From Pseudoalteromonas sp. R3 (lineage in GTDB: Bacteria; Pseudomonadota; Gammaproteobacteria; Enterobacterales; Alteromonadaceae): a DNA stretch of 64,000 nt. Under the pieces are notes generated by a model. That model saw only the letters and a list, made by a program, of their open reading frames with translations. It had not been told where the DNA came from and made no database searches. Shown in pieces: positions 34,823 to 48,651 of the stretch (position 1 is its first letter; the number at the start of each line of letters is the position of its first letter). The stretch spans positions 806,001 through 870,000 of the forward strand of contig NZ_CP034834.1 in NCBI RefSeq assembly GCF_004014715.1, written 5' to 3'. The translations under genes were made by a program, and so were the position numbers.

Positions 34823-35011
34823 ATGGCGCATGATATATGCGTATTGATTGTGCGAAAGTTTTGGATAAATACGATCAAAATCGGGTTTTTCTCGCTGATA
34901 GTACAAGGGTTATGGCTGATTGGATTTGTGTGCACCTGGCGACCTCAACATGATGACATGTTTGCCAGTGTTTTCTTTATCATCAACTTGATTGCAAAAG
35001 CGAAAATATGA
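34823..35011 (+). CDS. Possible 62-aa membrane leader ORF overlapping the NRPS1 start
   Basis: The frame reads [20 protein letters not shown] then two hydrophobic stretches, and its TGA overlaps the ATG of NRPS1 (ATGA at 35008-35011). NRPS1 itself has no good Shine-Dalgarno, so coupled translation from this ORF is conceivable. Weak ribosome site, no family; it may be spurious. Confidence 0.25.
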   Translation: MAHDICVLIVRKFWINTIKIGFFSLIVQGLWLIGFVCTWRPQHDDMFASVFFIINLIAKAKI

Positions 35012-38000
35012 AACAGTTCTTTTTACAGCTCAGTGAAAAAGGGATCAAACTCACTGTCGATGAGCAGGGTAAGTTGCTTGTCAGGGGTAAATTGAAAGCC
35101 CTGACCTCAGAAGAAAAAGATTTTCTAAAGAACAACAAAGCGCAGATCATAGAGTCTATTCTGGCACACCAAAAGGTGTCGGCCGTGTCTCCCATTGTAG
35201 CCACAAAAACAGAATCGTATGCCGATACTGTCTTGTCCTTTTCTCAACGTCGATTATGGTTTATCGACAAGCTTAATGGGGGGTCCAGTGAATACAATAT
35301 GCCTATGGCATTCGAGGTGCACGGACAGCTGAACATCGACAGGGTGGGGCAGGCCCTGAACGAGATAATACAACGTCATGAAGTGTTAAGAACGGTTTTT
35401 TATGAGCGCGATGGTGAGCCCTGCCAGATGGTGTTGGACAATACGTCTTTAACCATCACAGTGCTGGATTTGAGCGAGCAGACAGACTCCCATGGTGCAG
35501 CTGACGCTTATCTTATCCGTGACGCTGCCAGAACATTTGATTTGAGCAAGGATTTGATGGTGCGGGCCAGTTATTTGCAGCTGACGCATGATGACAGTGC
35601 TGCCTGCCAGGCCATTTTAAGTTTCAACATGCACCATATTGCCTCCGACGGTTGGTCGATGGATGTACTGACCAAAGAGTTTTTTGCCATCTACCAGGCC
35701 CTCGAGCAAGGCATGTTAGCTGCATTGACGCCATTACCTATCCAGTATCGTGATTTTGCCAACTGGCAACAGCAAACCTTTGCCACAGAAGGACTAAACA
35801 AACAATTAGATTACTGGCAACAGCAGTTAGAGCATGTGCCAGCATTGCATCAGCTGCCATTAGATGCAAGCCGGCCTGCTGAAAAACAGTATCAGGGCGA
35901 ATTGGTCACGGCACAGCTAAGCGCAGCCGTTGCAACTCAGTTACTGGCACTGGCCAGAGCCTTTCAGTTAACCCCTTTTATGCTGTTGCACAGTGCGCTG
36001 GCGTTAGTATTAAGCCGACACAGTAACACTAAAGATATTGTTATTGGCAGTCCGGTCGCTAACCGCCAGGATCCGGCTCTGGCTCCTTTAATCGGTTTTT
36101 TTGTCAACACTCTGGTTTTCAGAGTCAGCACTGCGCATGACACCCTGAGTGATTATCTGGGCCATGTCAGAGCGGTACATCTGGGTGCACAGAGCAATCA
36201 GGATGTGCCATTTGAGCAGCTGGTTGAAGTACTTAATGTGCCCCGCAATAACGCCTACAGTCCACTGTTTCAGATTTTACTGACCACGGATAACCACTAT
36301 GGAACAGCACCGTCTGACGCGCAGGGAATAAAGCTTGGGGCCGCCACTTTGCAGGCCATGCCAGAAGCTGCCCTGACCACCAAATTTGATCTGGACATTC
36401 ATATGTCAATGAATGAGTCGGGCGTGTCGGTGGGCTGGACTTATGACATAGCTCTGTTCAGCAAAGCACATATCAGTCAGCTGAGTCAGCACTTATGCAA
36501 TGTACTGAGTGCTCTGGCTAAGTTGGCCGAAGCAGGAGACTGGTCTGCCAGGCTTGCAGCCATACCGATGGAGAGTGAGCAAGAGCAGCAACAAGCGTTG
36601 GCGCTAGGCAGTGGCCGCGTAGTTGACCCCAAGTGCTCGGCTGTGCATCACTTGCTTGAACATCAGGCTCAGGCCAATCCTGATGCCGTGGCAGTGGAAA
36701 CACAGGAGGCTCAGGTCACTTTTGCTCAGTTAAATGCACGTGCCGATGCACTGGCAAAACGCCTCGTTACAGAGCATCAGGTGAGCATGGGCCAGCCGGT
36801 GGGCATTGTGGCGCAGCGCTGTGTTGACACTTTGTGCGGGATTGCCGCAATACTGAAAGCGGGTGGGGCCTATGTACCACTAGACCCCCAGGCGCCGGTA
36901 GACAGATTAAACTATATTGTCGGCGAACTTTCACTGTCGCTGATATTATCTCACTCGCTGGATTCTTTTGTCGGCATGCCGTGCGTAAGGCTGGACGACC
37001 CCACGCTGTGGCAATTTCCTGAGCTGTCTGCCGAGCTCCCTGAGGTGGCAGCCAACAGCCCGGCTTATATCCTGTATACCTCAGGCTCAACAGGCAGACC
37101 AAAAGGTGTCAGCCAGCGCCACAGCACGCTGGTTAATCTGTGTATGCATCAGGCGTATGTTGACGGCATTACACAGCCCTACCGTACATTGCAATTTACG
37201 CCACTGACATTTGATGTGTCAGCTCAGGAGCTGGCAACAAGCTGGTATACCGGATCTCCGCTGATGCTCATGTCTCAGCAGCAAAAAGACCAGCTACAGG
37301 ATCTGGGCGCTCTGGTTGCAAAGCACAATATTGAGCGCTTATTTGTGCCACCAGCTGTGTTTGACCTATTGGCTGAGCAGGCCACGCAACATCCGGGTAT
37401 TCCTATGGCAGCACTTAAGCAAGTGTGTGTTGCCGGAGATGTGCTGAAGATCACCCCCAGTATTCGCGCATTTATGACACAGCATCCGCAGTGTGATTTA
37501 TATAATCATTACGGGCCGACAGAGACGCACGTCGCCACCACCTATCATGTACAAAACTCAAACGAAGAAGAAGTCAGTATAGGCCAGGCAATTGCCAACA
37601 CGACTTGTCTGATCCTGGACGCCGATTTAGCGCCTGTGCCTGTGGGCTGTGTGGGTGAGCTCTATGTTGCCGGACCGGGTGTGGCCTTGGGTTATTATAA
37701 CAACCCAAGCCTGACTGAAGCGCGTTTTCTTGATAGATCACAGTTGCAGGTGCCACAGGCGGATATCGCGTGTGTCTACAAAACGGGCGACTTGGTGCGC
37801 ATGACGTCGCAGGGCAACTTGCAGTACCTGGGCCGCAGTGATGAACAAATAAAAATTCGAGGTTTCCGTATTGAGCCGGGTGAGATAAGTGCGGTGCTTG
37901 AGTCCTTCCCAGAGGTGGAATCGGCGCTGGTGCTTGCCACTGGCGAGGGCGACAGTAAACACCTGGTTGCATATGTGCGTCCTTGTATCACGTGTGAGAC

Positions 38001-41000
38001 AAATGAGATACAGCAGCACCTGATCACCGCTTTACAGACTCAGCTAAAAGATCTGTTGCCCGCATATATGGTGCCTTCCGCCATTGTGGTGGTCGAGCAA
38101 TGGCCGCTGACCCGTAACGGCAAAATTGACAGGCGTGCACTGCCTGTCATCGACTTAACTCAAACGCAGTGTCAGGGAGAGGCACCGCACACTGCGACTG
38201 AACAGGCACTGGCGCAGATCTGGTCAACCCTGTTAGGGTGTGAAGCAGCAACGCTGACCCGAGATGCCGATTTCTTCGCGCTGGGTGGCCACTCTTTGCT
38301 GTCAGTCAGGTTAGTTTCTTTGATCCGCAGTGAGTTTGAGATTGAGGTTGCGGTTAAACAGGTTTTCTCAGCGAGCACGTTACTGACAATGGCGGCCCTG
38401 ATTGAGTCAGGTACCAAAGCCACTCGGCCACCCATTGAACCACAGGAGAGAAATACAAACCGCTTTGCGCTATCTTATGCTCAGCAACGCCTGTGGTTTA
38501 TCGATCAGTTTCAGGGCAGCTCTGCTCAGTATAATATGCCCATGGCTTTTGAAATAGAAGGTCCATTTGATCTGACTCTGGCCCAGCATGCACTGACGAC
38601 GATAGTAGAGCGTCATGAGGTATTGCGGACTGTTTATCAGGAAGGGCAACAAGGACCTGTGCAAGTGATCATGGCGGTACAACCTGTGGTGATACGACAT
38701 CTGGAACTCAGTCATCTGGATGGTGCGCACGCACAACAACTTGATCAGCTGCTGGCTGAAGATGCACATGCGGCCTTTGATTTAGCCTCCGACCTGATGC
38801 TACGTGCCAGCTATATTAGCCTGGGTTCGCAGCGAGGTGTGCTACTGCTTAATATGCATCATATTGCCTCAGATGGTTGGTCATTAAATCTGTTCAGAGA
38901 AGAATTCTTCACGCTTTATTGCGCATTTAGTGCAGGCCAGGACAACCCGCTGCCTGCACTGAAGATTCAGTATGCTGATTTTGCCCAGTGGCAACGTAAC
39001 TGGCTACAAGGTGAGGTGCTGCAACAGCAGCTCGATTACTGGCAGGCACAGCTGAGTGAAGCGCCTGGCGTACACAGTATTCCACTGGATAGTCCAAGAC
39101 CTGCCGAAAAACAATATGATGGCGCTATGGTATCGGGCAAAGCATCGGCACAGCTGGCGACACAATTATGTGATATGGCTGCGCACTATCAGATGACGCC
39201 ATTTATGCTGCTGCATGCGGCACTGACACTGACCATCAGTCGTTACAGCAACAGTCTTGATGTGGTGATTGGCACGCCGGTTGCGAATCGGATGCAGGCG
39301 GAAGTTGAGCCGCTGATAGGTTTTTTTGTCAATATTCTTGCGCTGCGGGTCAACACAGAGCAGCCCTCTTTGGACAGTTATCTGCAACACGTCAGAGCCG
39401 TTCATCTGGATGCACAAAGTCATCAGGACTTACCGTTTGAGCAGCTGATTGACGCATTGCAGATCCCGCGGGGTGATGCCCATGCGCCGCTTTGTCAGAT
39501 CATGACCTCATTTAACAGCACTCAGGCACAGGCAGGCTCAACACAGAGTGCACCAGAGGGCTTGGTGATCACGCCCGTTATGCAGGCCGGTTGTGTAGCA
39601 AAATTTGATCTCGAAGTGGAGTTTTCCATGAGTGAGTCCGGACTGCAGGCCAACTGGATTTATGATACTTCACTGTTTACTGAGTCGCATATCACCGAAT
39701 TGAGTGAGCATCTGATGCTGTTACTGGAGCGCCTGGTGCAAACTGAGATGACACAAAATCTGAATCATTCACCCGGACAGCTGAGTGTGCTGGCGAACGA
39801 ACAAAGCCAGTATCTGGTTAATGCCCTCAACGACAATTACCATGACTACGAGCGGTCGCTATGTATTCATCAGGCATTTGAACAACAGGTAGCGCGTAAT
39901 CCAGAGCATATTGCGCTGATCTTTGCCGATCAACAACTGAGTTATGCTCAGCTAAATGGCAAAGCCAACCAGCTTGCACACTATCTGCGTGAGCGCGGTG
40001 CCATACAGTCGGACACTTTGATAGGTGTGGCACTTGAGCGTTCACTGGAAATGATCGTCGCCACACTTGCGGTGTTGAAAGCGGGTGGCGCTTACGTACC
40101 GCTGGATCCGGCCTATCCGCCAGCACGACTGAGCTATATGCTCGAAGATGCTGGCATCAAAACCATTATCAGCAATGAGACCATTAGCGAAGCTGTACGT
40201 CTCTCGGGGTTTGACCTTATCACTGTAGACGGTCTGCTGAGTGATGATGCGTTGGGGCCTTTCAGTCATTGCAGTGATGAAAACCTGGACAGCAAAGCAC
40301 TCGGACTATTGCCTACCAGTTTGGCGTATGAAATCTATACCTCAGGGTCAACAGGCCAGCCAAAAGGCGTGTTGCTTGAGCATCAGGGGATCGTGAACCT
40401 GGCGGATAATCAACGCCGGGCATTTGCCATCACCCCGCGCAGCAAAATCCTGCACTTTGCTTCCATGAGTTTTGATGCCGGTACCTGGGAATACGCCATG
40501 GCGCTGCTAAATGGCGCGACCCTGGTGATTGCACAGAGCGAACAAAGACGCTCGCCCGAGGCCATTACGGCGCTGCTGGCAGAGCAACAGATCAGCCATG
40601 TCACTTTGCCACCGGCATTCCTGGCCATGATGCCGCTCGAAACTTCGTTGGCCTTGCAGGCGTTGATTGTCGCCGGTGAAGCGTGTGAAGCTGAGCTGGT
40701 CAATCAGTGGTCGGCACATTATCCCTTCTTTAATGCCTATGGTCCGACGGAAGCCTCCGTATGTGCTTCTTATCAGCGGCTCTATCCGGGCGCGCCAATC
40801 ACCATAGGCAAACCCCTGAACAATGTCAGTCTGTATGTCCTGGATAAGCATATGAATCTGGTGCCACCGGGCGTGATTGGGGAGTTGCATATTGGCGGTG
40901 ATGGTCTGGCTCGTGGCTATCATAAACGTCCCGAACTGAGCGCTGAAAAGTTCGTCGATAACCCGTTCTACTATTGCCCGGCCCATCGCGACAGCACACG

Positions 41001-41697
41001 CTTGTATAAGACCGGAGATCTGGCCCGGGTTCTGCCTGATGGCAGTATTGACTTTGTCGGTCGTCTGGATGCTCAGGTTAAAATCAGGGGCTTTCGGATT
41101 GAGTTGAGCGAAATTGAAGCGCAATTAAACCGCTGTCCACAACTGGATTCGGCCGTGGTGTTAGTGAAACAAGCCAGTAACGGGGCGGATATGCTGGTCG
41201 CATACATTCAGCCACACACTGAGGCTGAAAACACCACAGAGCTTATCTCAGGCGTTGAGCAAGATATGTATGAGCAATTACCGGAATATATGGTGCCGAG
41301 CCGCTTTGTGGTGGTTATGCAATGGCCGCTGACTCCGAACGGTAAGATTGATAAAAAAGCCCTGCCGGATATATCCGCAGAAGACTCTGAACAGCCCTAT
41401 GTGGCGCCACAGACTGAAACTGAGCTGGCGCTGGCCCAGGTCTGGTCCGACTTACTGGGTATGGAGGCCGCTTTGATCAGCAGCCATGCACGTTTTTTTG
41501 AACAAGGGGGCAACTCCATTTTGGTAACCCGGCTGGAGACTCAGATCCGACATCGTTTTGCGGTGGAATTCTCTATCAAAGAGCTGTTTGCTCAACCTCA
41601 GCTCAAAGAGCAGGCCTTACATATTGATTATCTGCTCAGCCGCCAGAGCGACCTGCAGACCCAAGATGATACTGAGCTGGAGGAAATGGACTGGTAA
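35008..41697 (+). CDS. NRPS1: TubC-C-A-PCP-C-A-PCP (two modules, Pro-like and Phe-like)
   Basis: 2229 aa. Residues 1-55 are a TubC-type docking domain ([20 protein letters not shown]). C1 (about 72-500) has HHIASDG at 209. A1 has [10 protein letters not shown] (692) and YNHYGPTE (832); pocket residues read as D-V-Q-L-C-A-H-V-A, closest to proline codes. PCP1: LGGHSLL, Ser1096. C2 (about 1155-1590) has HHIASDG at 1284. A2 has [10 protein letters not shown] (1779); code D-A-W-T-I-A-A-V-C, a phenylalanine code. PCP2: QGGNSI, Ser2170. The acidic tail ([10 protein letters not shown]) fits a short docking motif for the TubC domain of NRPS2. Both C domains are of the LCL kind; with the N-terminal docking domain this argues against a starting role. 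No epimerase or TE. Confidence 0.93.
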   Translation: MKQFFLQLSEKGIKLTVDEQGKLLVRGKLKALTSEEKDFLKNNKAQIIESILAHQKVSAVSPIVATKTESYADTVLSFSQRRLWFIDKLNGGSSEYNMPMAFEVHGQLNIDRVGQALNEIIQRHEVLRTVFYERDGEPCQMVLDNTSLTITVLDLSEQTDSHGAADAYLIRDAARTFDLSKDLMVRASYLQLTHDDSAACQAILSFNMHHIASDGWSMDVLTKEFFAIYQALEQGMLAALTPLPIQYRDFANWQQQTFATEGLNKQLDYWQQQLEHVPALHQLPLDASRPAEKQYQGELVTAQLSAAVATQLLALARAFQLTPFMLLHSALALVLSRHSNTKDIVIGSPVANRQDPALAPLIGFFVNTLVFRVSTAHDTLSDYLGHVRAVHLGAQSNQDVPFEQLVEVLNVPRNNAYSPLFQILLTTDNHYGTAPSDAQGIKLGAATLQAMPEAALTTKFDLDIHMSMNESGVSVGWTYDIALFSKAHISQLSQHLCNVLSALAKLAEAGDWSARLAAIPMESEQEQQQALALGSGRVVDPKCSAVHHLLEHQAQANPDAVAVETQEAQVTFAQLNARADALAKRLVTEHQVSMGQPVGIVAQRCVDTLCGIAAILKAGGAYVPLDPQAPVDRLNYIVGELSLSLILSHSLDSFVGMPCVRLDDPTLWQFPELSAELPEVAANSPAYILYTSGSTGRPKGVSQRHSTLVNLCMHQAYVDGITQPYRTLQFTPLTFDVSAQELATSWYTGSPLMLMSQQQKDQLQDLGALVAKHNIERLFVPPAVFDLLAEQATQHPGIPMAALKQVCVAGDVLKITPSIRAFMTQHPQCDLYNHYGPTETHVATTYHVQNSNEEEVSIGQAIANTTCLILDADLAPVPVGCVGELYVAGPGVALGYYNNPSLTEARFLDRSQLQVPQADIACVYKTGDLVRMTSQGNLQYLGRSDEQIKIRGFRIEPGEISAVLESFPEVESALVLATGEGDSKHLVAYVRPCITCETNEIQQHLITALQTQLKDLLPAYMVPSAIVVVEQWPLTRNGKIDRRALPVIDLTQTQCQGEAPHTATEQALAQIWSTLLGCEAATLTRDADFFALGGHSLLSVRLVSLIRSEFEIEVAVKQVFSASTLLTMAALIESGTKATRPPIEPQERNTNRFALSYAQQRLWFIDQFQGSSAQYNMPMAFEIEGPFDLTLAQHALTTIVERHEVLRTVYQEGQQGPVQVIMAVQPVVIRHLELSHLDGAHAQQLDQLLAEDAHAAFDLASDLMLRASYISLGSQRGVLLLNMHHIASDGWSLNLFREEFFTLYCAFSAGQDNPLPALKIQYADFAQWQRNWLQGEVLQQQLDYWQAQLSEAPGVHSIPLDSPRPAEKQYDGAMVSGKASAQLATQLCDMAAHYQMTPFMLLHAALTLTISRYSNSLDVVIGTPVANRMQAEVEPLIGFFVNILALRVNTEQPSLDSYLQHVRAVHLDAQSHQDLPFEQLIDALQIPRGDAHAPLCQIMTSFNSTQAQAGSTQSAPEGLVITPVMQAGCVAKFDLEVEFSMSESGLQANWIYDTSLFTESHITELSEHLMLLLERLVQTEMTQNLNHSPGQLSVLANEQSQYLVNALNDNYHDYERSLCIHQAFEQQVARNPEHIALIFADQQLSYAQLNGKANQLAHYLRERGAIQSDTLIGVALERSLEMIVATLAVLKAGGAYVPLDPAYPPARLSYMLEDAGIKTIISNETISEAVRLSGFDLITVDGLLSDDALGPFSHCSDENLDSKALGLLPTSLAYEIYTSGSTGQPKGVLLEHQGIVNLADNQRRAFAITPRSKILHFASMSFDAGTWEYAMALLNGATLVIAQSEQRRSPEAITALLAEQQISHVTLPPAFLAMMPLETSLALQALIVAGEACEAELVNQWSAHYPFFNAYGPTEASVCASYQRLYPGAPITIGKPLNNVSLYVLDKHMNLVPPGVIGELHIGGDGLARGYHKRPELSAEKFVDNPFYYCPAHRDSTRLYKTGDLARVLPDGSIDFVGRLDAQVKIRGFRIELSEIEAQLNRCPQLDSAVVLVKQASNGADMLVAYIQPHTEAENTTELISGVEQDMYEQLPEYMVPSRFVVVMQWPLTPNGKIDKKALPDISAEDSEQPYVAPQTETELALAQVWSDLLGMEAALISSHARFFEQGGNSILVTRLETQIRHRFAVEFSIKELFAQPQLKEQALHIDYLLSRQSDLQTQDDTELEEMDW

Positions 41698-41763
41698 AGG
41701 TGGCGGGCTACTTAATTCGCCCGTTCAACATGAGCACAGGTACCAAAAAGCACGTATAAACCT

Positions 41764-41791
41764 GCCAGCCTGAGTGTTCACTCAGGCTGGC
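41764..41791 (+). terminator. Terminator-like hairpin between NRPS1 and NRPS2
   Basis: Perfect 13-bp stem (GCCAGCCTGAGTG / CACTCAGGCTGGC) with a TT loop, 66 bases after NRPS1, followed by TTTAAG. Without a long T-run it may be an attenuator or a processing site that sets different levels of NRPS1 and NRPS2. Confidence 0.55.
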
Positions 41792-41905
41792 TTTAAGTCG
41801 TAGAGGCTAAGCCGGTGTCGGGGTTTTGTTCGGATACACGAACAGCACACCTGTTGCGGGCGCAGCGCTTTTGCAGTTAACACAGATATGAGTTAGTCAG
41901 TCATT

Positions 41906-44900
41906 ATGGAAAATATCAAACAGCTACTCGTGCAGCTTGAGCAGGCGGGGATCCGGCTATTTCTGCAGGACGGGGCATTAAAGTCTAAAGCCAAAAAAGG
42001 GGCCATAACGCCCGACATTGCCAGGCAGATCAAACAACATAAAAGTGCAATTATTGAGGCGCTGACACACTATAGCGATGCCCCGCAGGTAAACCCGGTG
42101 ACCCCCCGTGAAGACCTCAGCCATTATCCAGTATCATTTGCACAGCAACGCCTGTATACGCTGGACCAAATTCAGGGTGGCTCCGCCGAATATCATATGC
42201 CGATGGTGTTCAGGCTCAGTGGACAACTAGATGTGGCACTGATAGAGCGGGTGTTTCGTGAGATTGTTTCCCGTCATGAGGTGCTCAGAGCCGTTTTCCG
42301 GCAATCCGCGCAAGGTATGCAGCAATCCCTGCTTGACCCGCAAGACTTTACCGTTGAGGAGTCACACCTGACAAGTCAGGACGAGGCAAGTGGTATTGAG
42401 CGCTTTGTTCGTGAGGCCGCAGAGCAGCCTTTCAATCTGGCTGAAGACTTTATGCTGCGGGTGCGTTTTGCGACTCTGCCAGCGGGAGATGCAGGTGTGT
42501 TGTTTATCAATATGCACCATATCGCCACCGACGGCTGGTCTATGGACATCCTGATCCGGGAATTCTTTGCCCTGTTCCATGCCTTTGGTTATGGTCAGCC
42601 AAATCCGTTGCCGGAGCTTTCCATTCAGTATGCCGACTATGCACAATGGCAACGTGACTGGCTGCAAGGTGAGGTGCTGGATGCCCAGCTCAGTTACTGG
42701 CAGCAGCAACTGGCCGAACTGCCCCGAGTTCATGCCCTGGGGCTCGATTACCCCAGACCTGAAGTGAAAACATATCAGGGCGAGGTGGTATCACAGACTT
42801 TGAGTGCACAGTTATGTCAGCAGCTGGCATCCGTTGCCCGTCGCTATGGGTTAACCCCGTTTATGCTGATCCATGGGGCGCTGGCGCTGGTACTGTCTCG
42901 CAACAGTAATCACCATGATATTGTCATCGGCACGCCTGTGGCTAACCGCCGTCAGGTGGAGCTCGAATCGCTGATCGGCTTTTTCGTCAATACATTAATC
43001 CTGAGGGTGAATACTCAGGCGCAACCACTTGGTGACTATCTGGCTCAGCTCAGGCAGGTACACCTGGATGCTCAGTCTCATCAGGATCTGCCTTTTGAAA
43101 AACTCGTTGAAGTGTTGAAAGTACCGCGCAGCACAGCCCATAGCCCGCTGTTCCAGATTATGCTGACCACGAACTCCGAATACGGTGTGCGCGATGCACA
43201 TGCTGATACCACTGAGCTGGCAGGTCTGTCCATCAGCCCATTGCAGGGCAATGGCGCAACGACCAAGTTTGATCTGGACATCAATGCCTCGGTAAGTGAT
43301 GACGGCGGCGCAATTGAATGGACCTATGACGTGGCACTGTTCACGCGCGAGCGCATCGAAACCCTGGCGCAGCACCTCAACAACACACTGGCTTTTCTGG
43401 CACAGCTCAATGCCGACAGTACGCTGAGCACCGCTGCTATCCCTATGCTGACCGATAATGAGATTACACAGCTCAGCGGGTTTAACGACAACGCTATTGA
43501 GTATCCACAACAGCGCTGTATTCACGAGCTATTTGAAGCACAGGCAGAGCAAGCACCTGAACGCGTTGCTGTGCAGTGTGGCGATGTTGCTGTGAGTTAT
43601 GGTGAACTGAATGCCAGAGCCAATCAGCTGGCTCACTATTTGCGGTTTGAGCATCACATTGCTCCGGATTGTCCGGTGGGGATATGTCTGGAGCGTGGCG
43701 TGGAAATGGTGGTTGCTATGCTGGCTGTTCTCAAGGCCGGTGGCGCTTATATTCCGCTTGACCCGGCTTATCCTGAAGAGCGTCTGGCTTATTTGATTGA
43801 AGACGCCAGTCTGAAAGTGGTCCTGACCCAGCAAACACTCACCGGTACAGTGTCATTGCCCGGCACACAGAGGGTAATGCTGGATGACCTGATTACACAG
43901 CCCGGCTGTGCGTTCTCGCATTATTCCACGGCAAATATCGGGCGCTGTGAAAGTGGTGTGACTGAACAGCATCTGGCCTATCTGATCTATACCTCGGGGT
44001 CGACGGGCAAACCAAAAGGCGTGATGATCGAACACCGTAACACAGTCGCAATGCTTTACTGGGCCAGGGCTGCTTTTAGCGATCAGGCGCTGCGCCGGGT
44101 ACTGGCCTCAACGTCACTGAACTTTGACTTGTCTGTGTATGAAATCTTCTTACCTTTGAGCTTTGGGTTCGAAGTTGTGGTGGTTAAAAATGCCCTGGCA
44201 TTGGCGGATCAGCCGCTGGATATCAGCCTGATCAATACCGTGCCCTCAGCAATGAAGGCGCTGCTGGATGTGGGCGCATTACCCGCAAGCCTGACCACAG
44301 TTAATCTGGCCGGTGAACCACTGACAGCGCAACAGGTAAACCAAATTTTTGCAGCCTTGCCCGAGGCTGAGGTGTGTAATCTGTATGGGCCGTCGGAAGA
44401 TACCACTTACTCAACCTGTGCGCGCTTTTCCACACAGCTAGAGTCGGTGCCGGACATAGGTTATGTCATCGCCAACAGTCAGGCCTATGTGCTGGGTGAA
44501 GCGATGGAGCGCTTGCCAATTGGCTGTGTTGGTGAGCTTTATCTTGGCGGTGCCGGTGTTGCCCGTGGTTATCTCAATCGGCCTGAACTGACCGAAGAGC
44601 GTTTTATTGCCAATCCCTATTACGAGACACACAACACGGATTGCAGCCCTCGCCTCTATCGCACTGGCGACTTAGTGCGTTACCGGCAGGACGGACGACT
44701 GGAGTTTATTGGTCGCAGCGATGACCAGGTGAAAATCCGTGGATTCCGTATTGAGCTGGGTGAGATTGAACATCGCCTGAACCAACTCGATGATGTTGCA
44801 TTGTCGCAGGTGCTGGCGCGCACACTGGCGGATAGTCAGCAGCAGTTGGTGGCTTATGTCCAGCCTTGTATCACGTGTGAGACAACCCAGGATGAGACGC

Positions 44901-47900
44901 AGCAGGCAGCCTGGATCAGCGATATCAAACTACGTCTTGGACAACAATTACCGGCCCACATGGTACCCGGTCTGTTTGTGGTCATGCCACAGTGGCCGTT
45001 GACACCAAACGGTAAAATTGACAAAAAAGCCCTGCCAGCGCCGGATGCGTTACAACAAAGCAGTGCACAATATGTGGCGCCCGAGACTGAGCTCGCTCAA
45101 TTGCTGGCAAGCCTGTGGGCCGAGCTGCTGGGGCTGGAGCAGGATAAAATCAGTGCCACCGCAAACTTCTTTGAACTGGGTGGCCACTCCTTGCTGATTA
45201 TGCAGTTACTGGCCAAACTGCAGCAGCACAACCTCAGTTGCAGCGCCCAGCAGCTGTTCCAGGCCGTTGATCTGGCGGCTATGGCGGAAGTTATTTGCGA
45301 GGCCGGCGACACCTTTGCCATCCCTGAGAATAAAATACCGCCTCAGTGTGATGCCATTACGCCCGACATGCTGACGCTGGCAACGCTTGAACAATCTGAG
45401 ATTGATGCCATCGCCGCAGCGACATCCGGCGGGATGCGCAATATTCAGGATATGTATCCACTGGCGCCTCTGCAAGAGGGGGTACTCTTTGTTCATACGC
45501 TGAATCCAGAACATGACCCTTATGTCACTACCGCCAGTTTTGAGTTCACATCAGCGGGTAAATTGTCTGGGTTTGTGACTCAGCTGAACTGGCTGATCCA
45601 ACGTCATGATGTGCTGCGCACCGCGATTTTCTGGCGTGGTCGTCAGCAGGCGATGCAGGTAGTCATGCGTGAAGCCAGACTACCGGTCACTGAACTGGCG
45701 CTCCGTGAGGGCAACATTGAGGCGCAGTTTACTGAGTATGTGGCAAGCGGACCACATGGGTTTGATCTGGAGTCTGCGCCGCTGATCCAGTTGGTGGTCA
45801 CGCCAGAGGATGAACTGGGGCGGGTATTCGCCATGCTCAAATTCCATCATCTCATTACCGATCATGTGTCATTAGAGATCCTGATGAGTGAACTCGAAGC
45901 CGACAATGTGTTGGCACTGCCAGCGCCTTTGCCTTACCGGGAATTTATTGCTCGTTCAATGGCGCAAAGCGCTGAGCTTGACACTGAAGCCTTCTTCACT
46001 GAACAACTGGGCGACATAGATACACCCACCTTGCCGTTTGATTTGGCTCAGGTCACCGGGGATGGTAATTCGGTAGTTGAATTTCACTCGACGCTCAGCG
46101 ACACGCAGTCTCAGCTGATCCGCACTTTATGTAAACGCCATCAGTGCAGCCCGGCGGCTTTGTTTCACCTTGCCTGGGCGCAAGTACTCAGTGCCTGTTG
46201 TGGCCGTGATGAAGTGGTGTTTGGTACTGTGATGTCTGGCCGGATGAACGGTATGGCGGGCATTGAGCGTATGATGGGGATGCTGATCAATACCTTGCCA
46301 CTGCGCGTATCATTAGGTCATCAGGCGGCCCATGTTGCACTTAAAGAAGTCAATGATGCCTTGCAGGCGCTGTTACCCTATGAACAGGTATCTCTGGCCG
46401 AAGCGCAAAGTTACAGTGGGATAGACGGCAATACGCCGCTGTTCAGTGCCATCGTGAATTATCGCCACTCGGCGACACAGTCGGAACCTGCGGGTGAACA
46501 GGATACGTCGCCCGGCGTGGCGCTGCTTAGCACGCGTGAGCGCACTAATTATCCGTTCGATTTATCGGTGAATGATCTGGGAGAGGGCGATAGTTTTAGT
46601 CTGGACTACCAGATTGAACAAAGCGTCAGTGCAGCACGGATCGCTGAGCTAATGCACACCGCGTTAGACGCGCTGGTGGAGGCATTGAATGAGCACAGTG
46701 AGCAGTCGGTTGCGACACTGGCAGTACTGAGTGAGCCTGAGCTGACACAACTCAGTCAGGGGCAAAGTGACGAAGCCAGTTATCCTCGCAGTGCCTGTAT
46801 TCATGAGGTGTTTGAACTGCATGCCAGAGCTACACCGGACAGTATTGCCTTACGGCTGAATGAGCAGACCCTCAGTTATGGTGAACTGAATGCCAAAGCC
46901 AATCAGCTGGCGCGTTATTTGCGCGAAGCGCATCAGGTTGGCTCCGGAACTTTAGTGGGTCTGTGTATAGGCCGCTCTGTAGAGATGATAGTGGCCAGTT
47001 TGGCGATTCTGAAAGCCGGTGGTGCGTACGTACCGCTGGACCCTAACTATCCGCAATCGCGACTGGCCTATATGTTAGAAGATACTCAGCTGAGTGTGAT
47101 CCTGACTGAGCGAGCGCAACAAGAGACTCTGGCCTTCAGTCAGGTGACAAAACTGATGCTGGATGACGCTGACACGCCCTGGTCAGCCCTGAGTAAAGAC
47201 AATCTGACCCGGGCAGATGCGCTGACACCGCAATCGCTGGCCTATGTGATTTACACCTCTGGCTCCACGGGCACACCAAAAGGTGTAATGACCCCACACC
47301 GAGCCGTCAATCGCCTGGTACATGCGCCTAATTTTATGGCTCTGGATAGCCAAACGGTATTTCTGCAAAGTGCCAACATTGCCTTCGATGCCGCGACGCT
47401 CGAAATCTGGGGACCCTTACTGAATGGCGGGCGCTGTGTGTTGTATCCGGACAGCCTGATCACACTGGATGGACTGAATCAGGTATTGCGTACTCAGGAG
47501 ATCACAGCACTGTGGCTGACCTCGGGGCTGTTTACTGAGTGGAGCAAAGTGTGTAATGAACTGGCAGCTGACACCCTGGCGTTGCAAAACGTGCTGGCCG
47601 GTGGAGACGTGCTCAATCCGCAAGCGGTTGCCGCCGTGCAACGGGCACTGCCTGAGGTCACAGTGATCAATGGTTATGGACCAACGGAAAACACCACTTT
47701 TACTTGTTGTTACCCGGTGCCTCAACACAGCGACTTAAGTTCAGGCGTGCCAATTGGTCGCGCAGTGCAGGGCGACCAGCTGCTGATCTTAACGCCGCAT
47801 GGTCGTCGGGTACCACAAGGGGTGGTTGGTGAGCTGTGCGTTGGGGGTGATGGTCTGGCACTGGGTTATCTTAATCAGCCAGCGCTAAGCAAAGAGCGCT

Positions 47901-48651
47901 TTATTCGCAATCCGTATCAGACTCAGGGCAACCAGCCTGAAACCTTGTATCGCACCGGCGATCTGGTGCGCTGCAATACTGACGGGCTGATTGAATATAC
48001 CGGGCGGGTAGATGCTCAAATTAAAATTCGTGGCTTCCGGGTTGAGCTGGGTGAAATTGAACGCCAGCTGGAAATGCTGGACGATGTGGCTGCGGCACTG
48101 GTCACCATTAAAACGCGCACCGGGGGGATAAACAGCTGGTTGCCTATGTGGAATTAAACTGCGGTGGCAAACAGGAGGAACAAGGTGCGCATATTCAGGG
48201 GCTGGCCCAGGCACTGGCCGCCCAGTTACCTGCCTATATGATCCCCGCAGCCTTTGTACTGGTGCAAGACTGGCCGTTAACACCGAATGGAAAAATCGAC
48301 AGACATGCTCTGCCCGAAGCGGATTTCAGTCTGATGCAGGCTGAATATGTGGCACCGGCCAGCGAGCTGGAAACGCAGCTGGTTGCACTGTGGTCGGAGT
48401 TACTGGACCTGCCAGCTGAGCAGATCAGTACACAGGCCAACTTTTTTGAGCTGGGTGGCCATTCACTGTTGGTCATGAAGTTGCTTCAGGCGCTTAACCA
48501 GCACCTTGAAATTGAACTGCAAATCGCTGACCTGTATCGCTGCGAAAATATTCAGCAGATTGCCGGGTTTATTGAGTCGGTTCAGGCCATTCATGACCAG
48601 GCGCTGCCAGCGCAGCAAGACAACAATGAATTTGAGGATTTTGAGCTATGA
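41906..48651 (+). CDS. NRPS2: TubC-C-A-PCP-(dual E/C)-A-PCP, split by a one-base deletion
   Basis: As read, a 2083-aa frame stops at 48157 and the last 167 aa continue in another frame from 48148. Adding one G to the G6 run at 48122-48127 restores KTRTGGDKQLVAYVELNCGG and a single 2248-aa protein. Docking domain 1-56; C1 with HHIATDG (204); A1 with TSGSTGKPKG (697), pocket D-L-Y-N-N-A-L-T-Y (alanine-like); PCP1 Ser1095. The second C domain starts with ITPDMLTLATLEQSEIDAIA and YPLAPLQEG and has HHLITDHVS (1314), the dual epimerisation/condensation type. A2 with TSGSTGTPKG (1785), pocket D-A-L-W-L-G-G-T-F (valine-like). PCP2 Ser2187 (corrected numbering). Tail NNEFEDFEL fits docking to NRPS3. 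Its stop overlaps the NRPS3 start (ATGA). Confidence 0.92.

Noticed and set aside
40507..41124. Long minus-strand ORFs opposite the NRPS genes (up to 227 aa)
   Set aside because: They are antisense shadows of conserved A and C domain coding sequence with high third-position GC and no ribosome sites.
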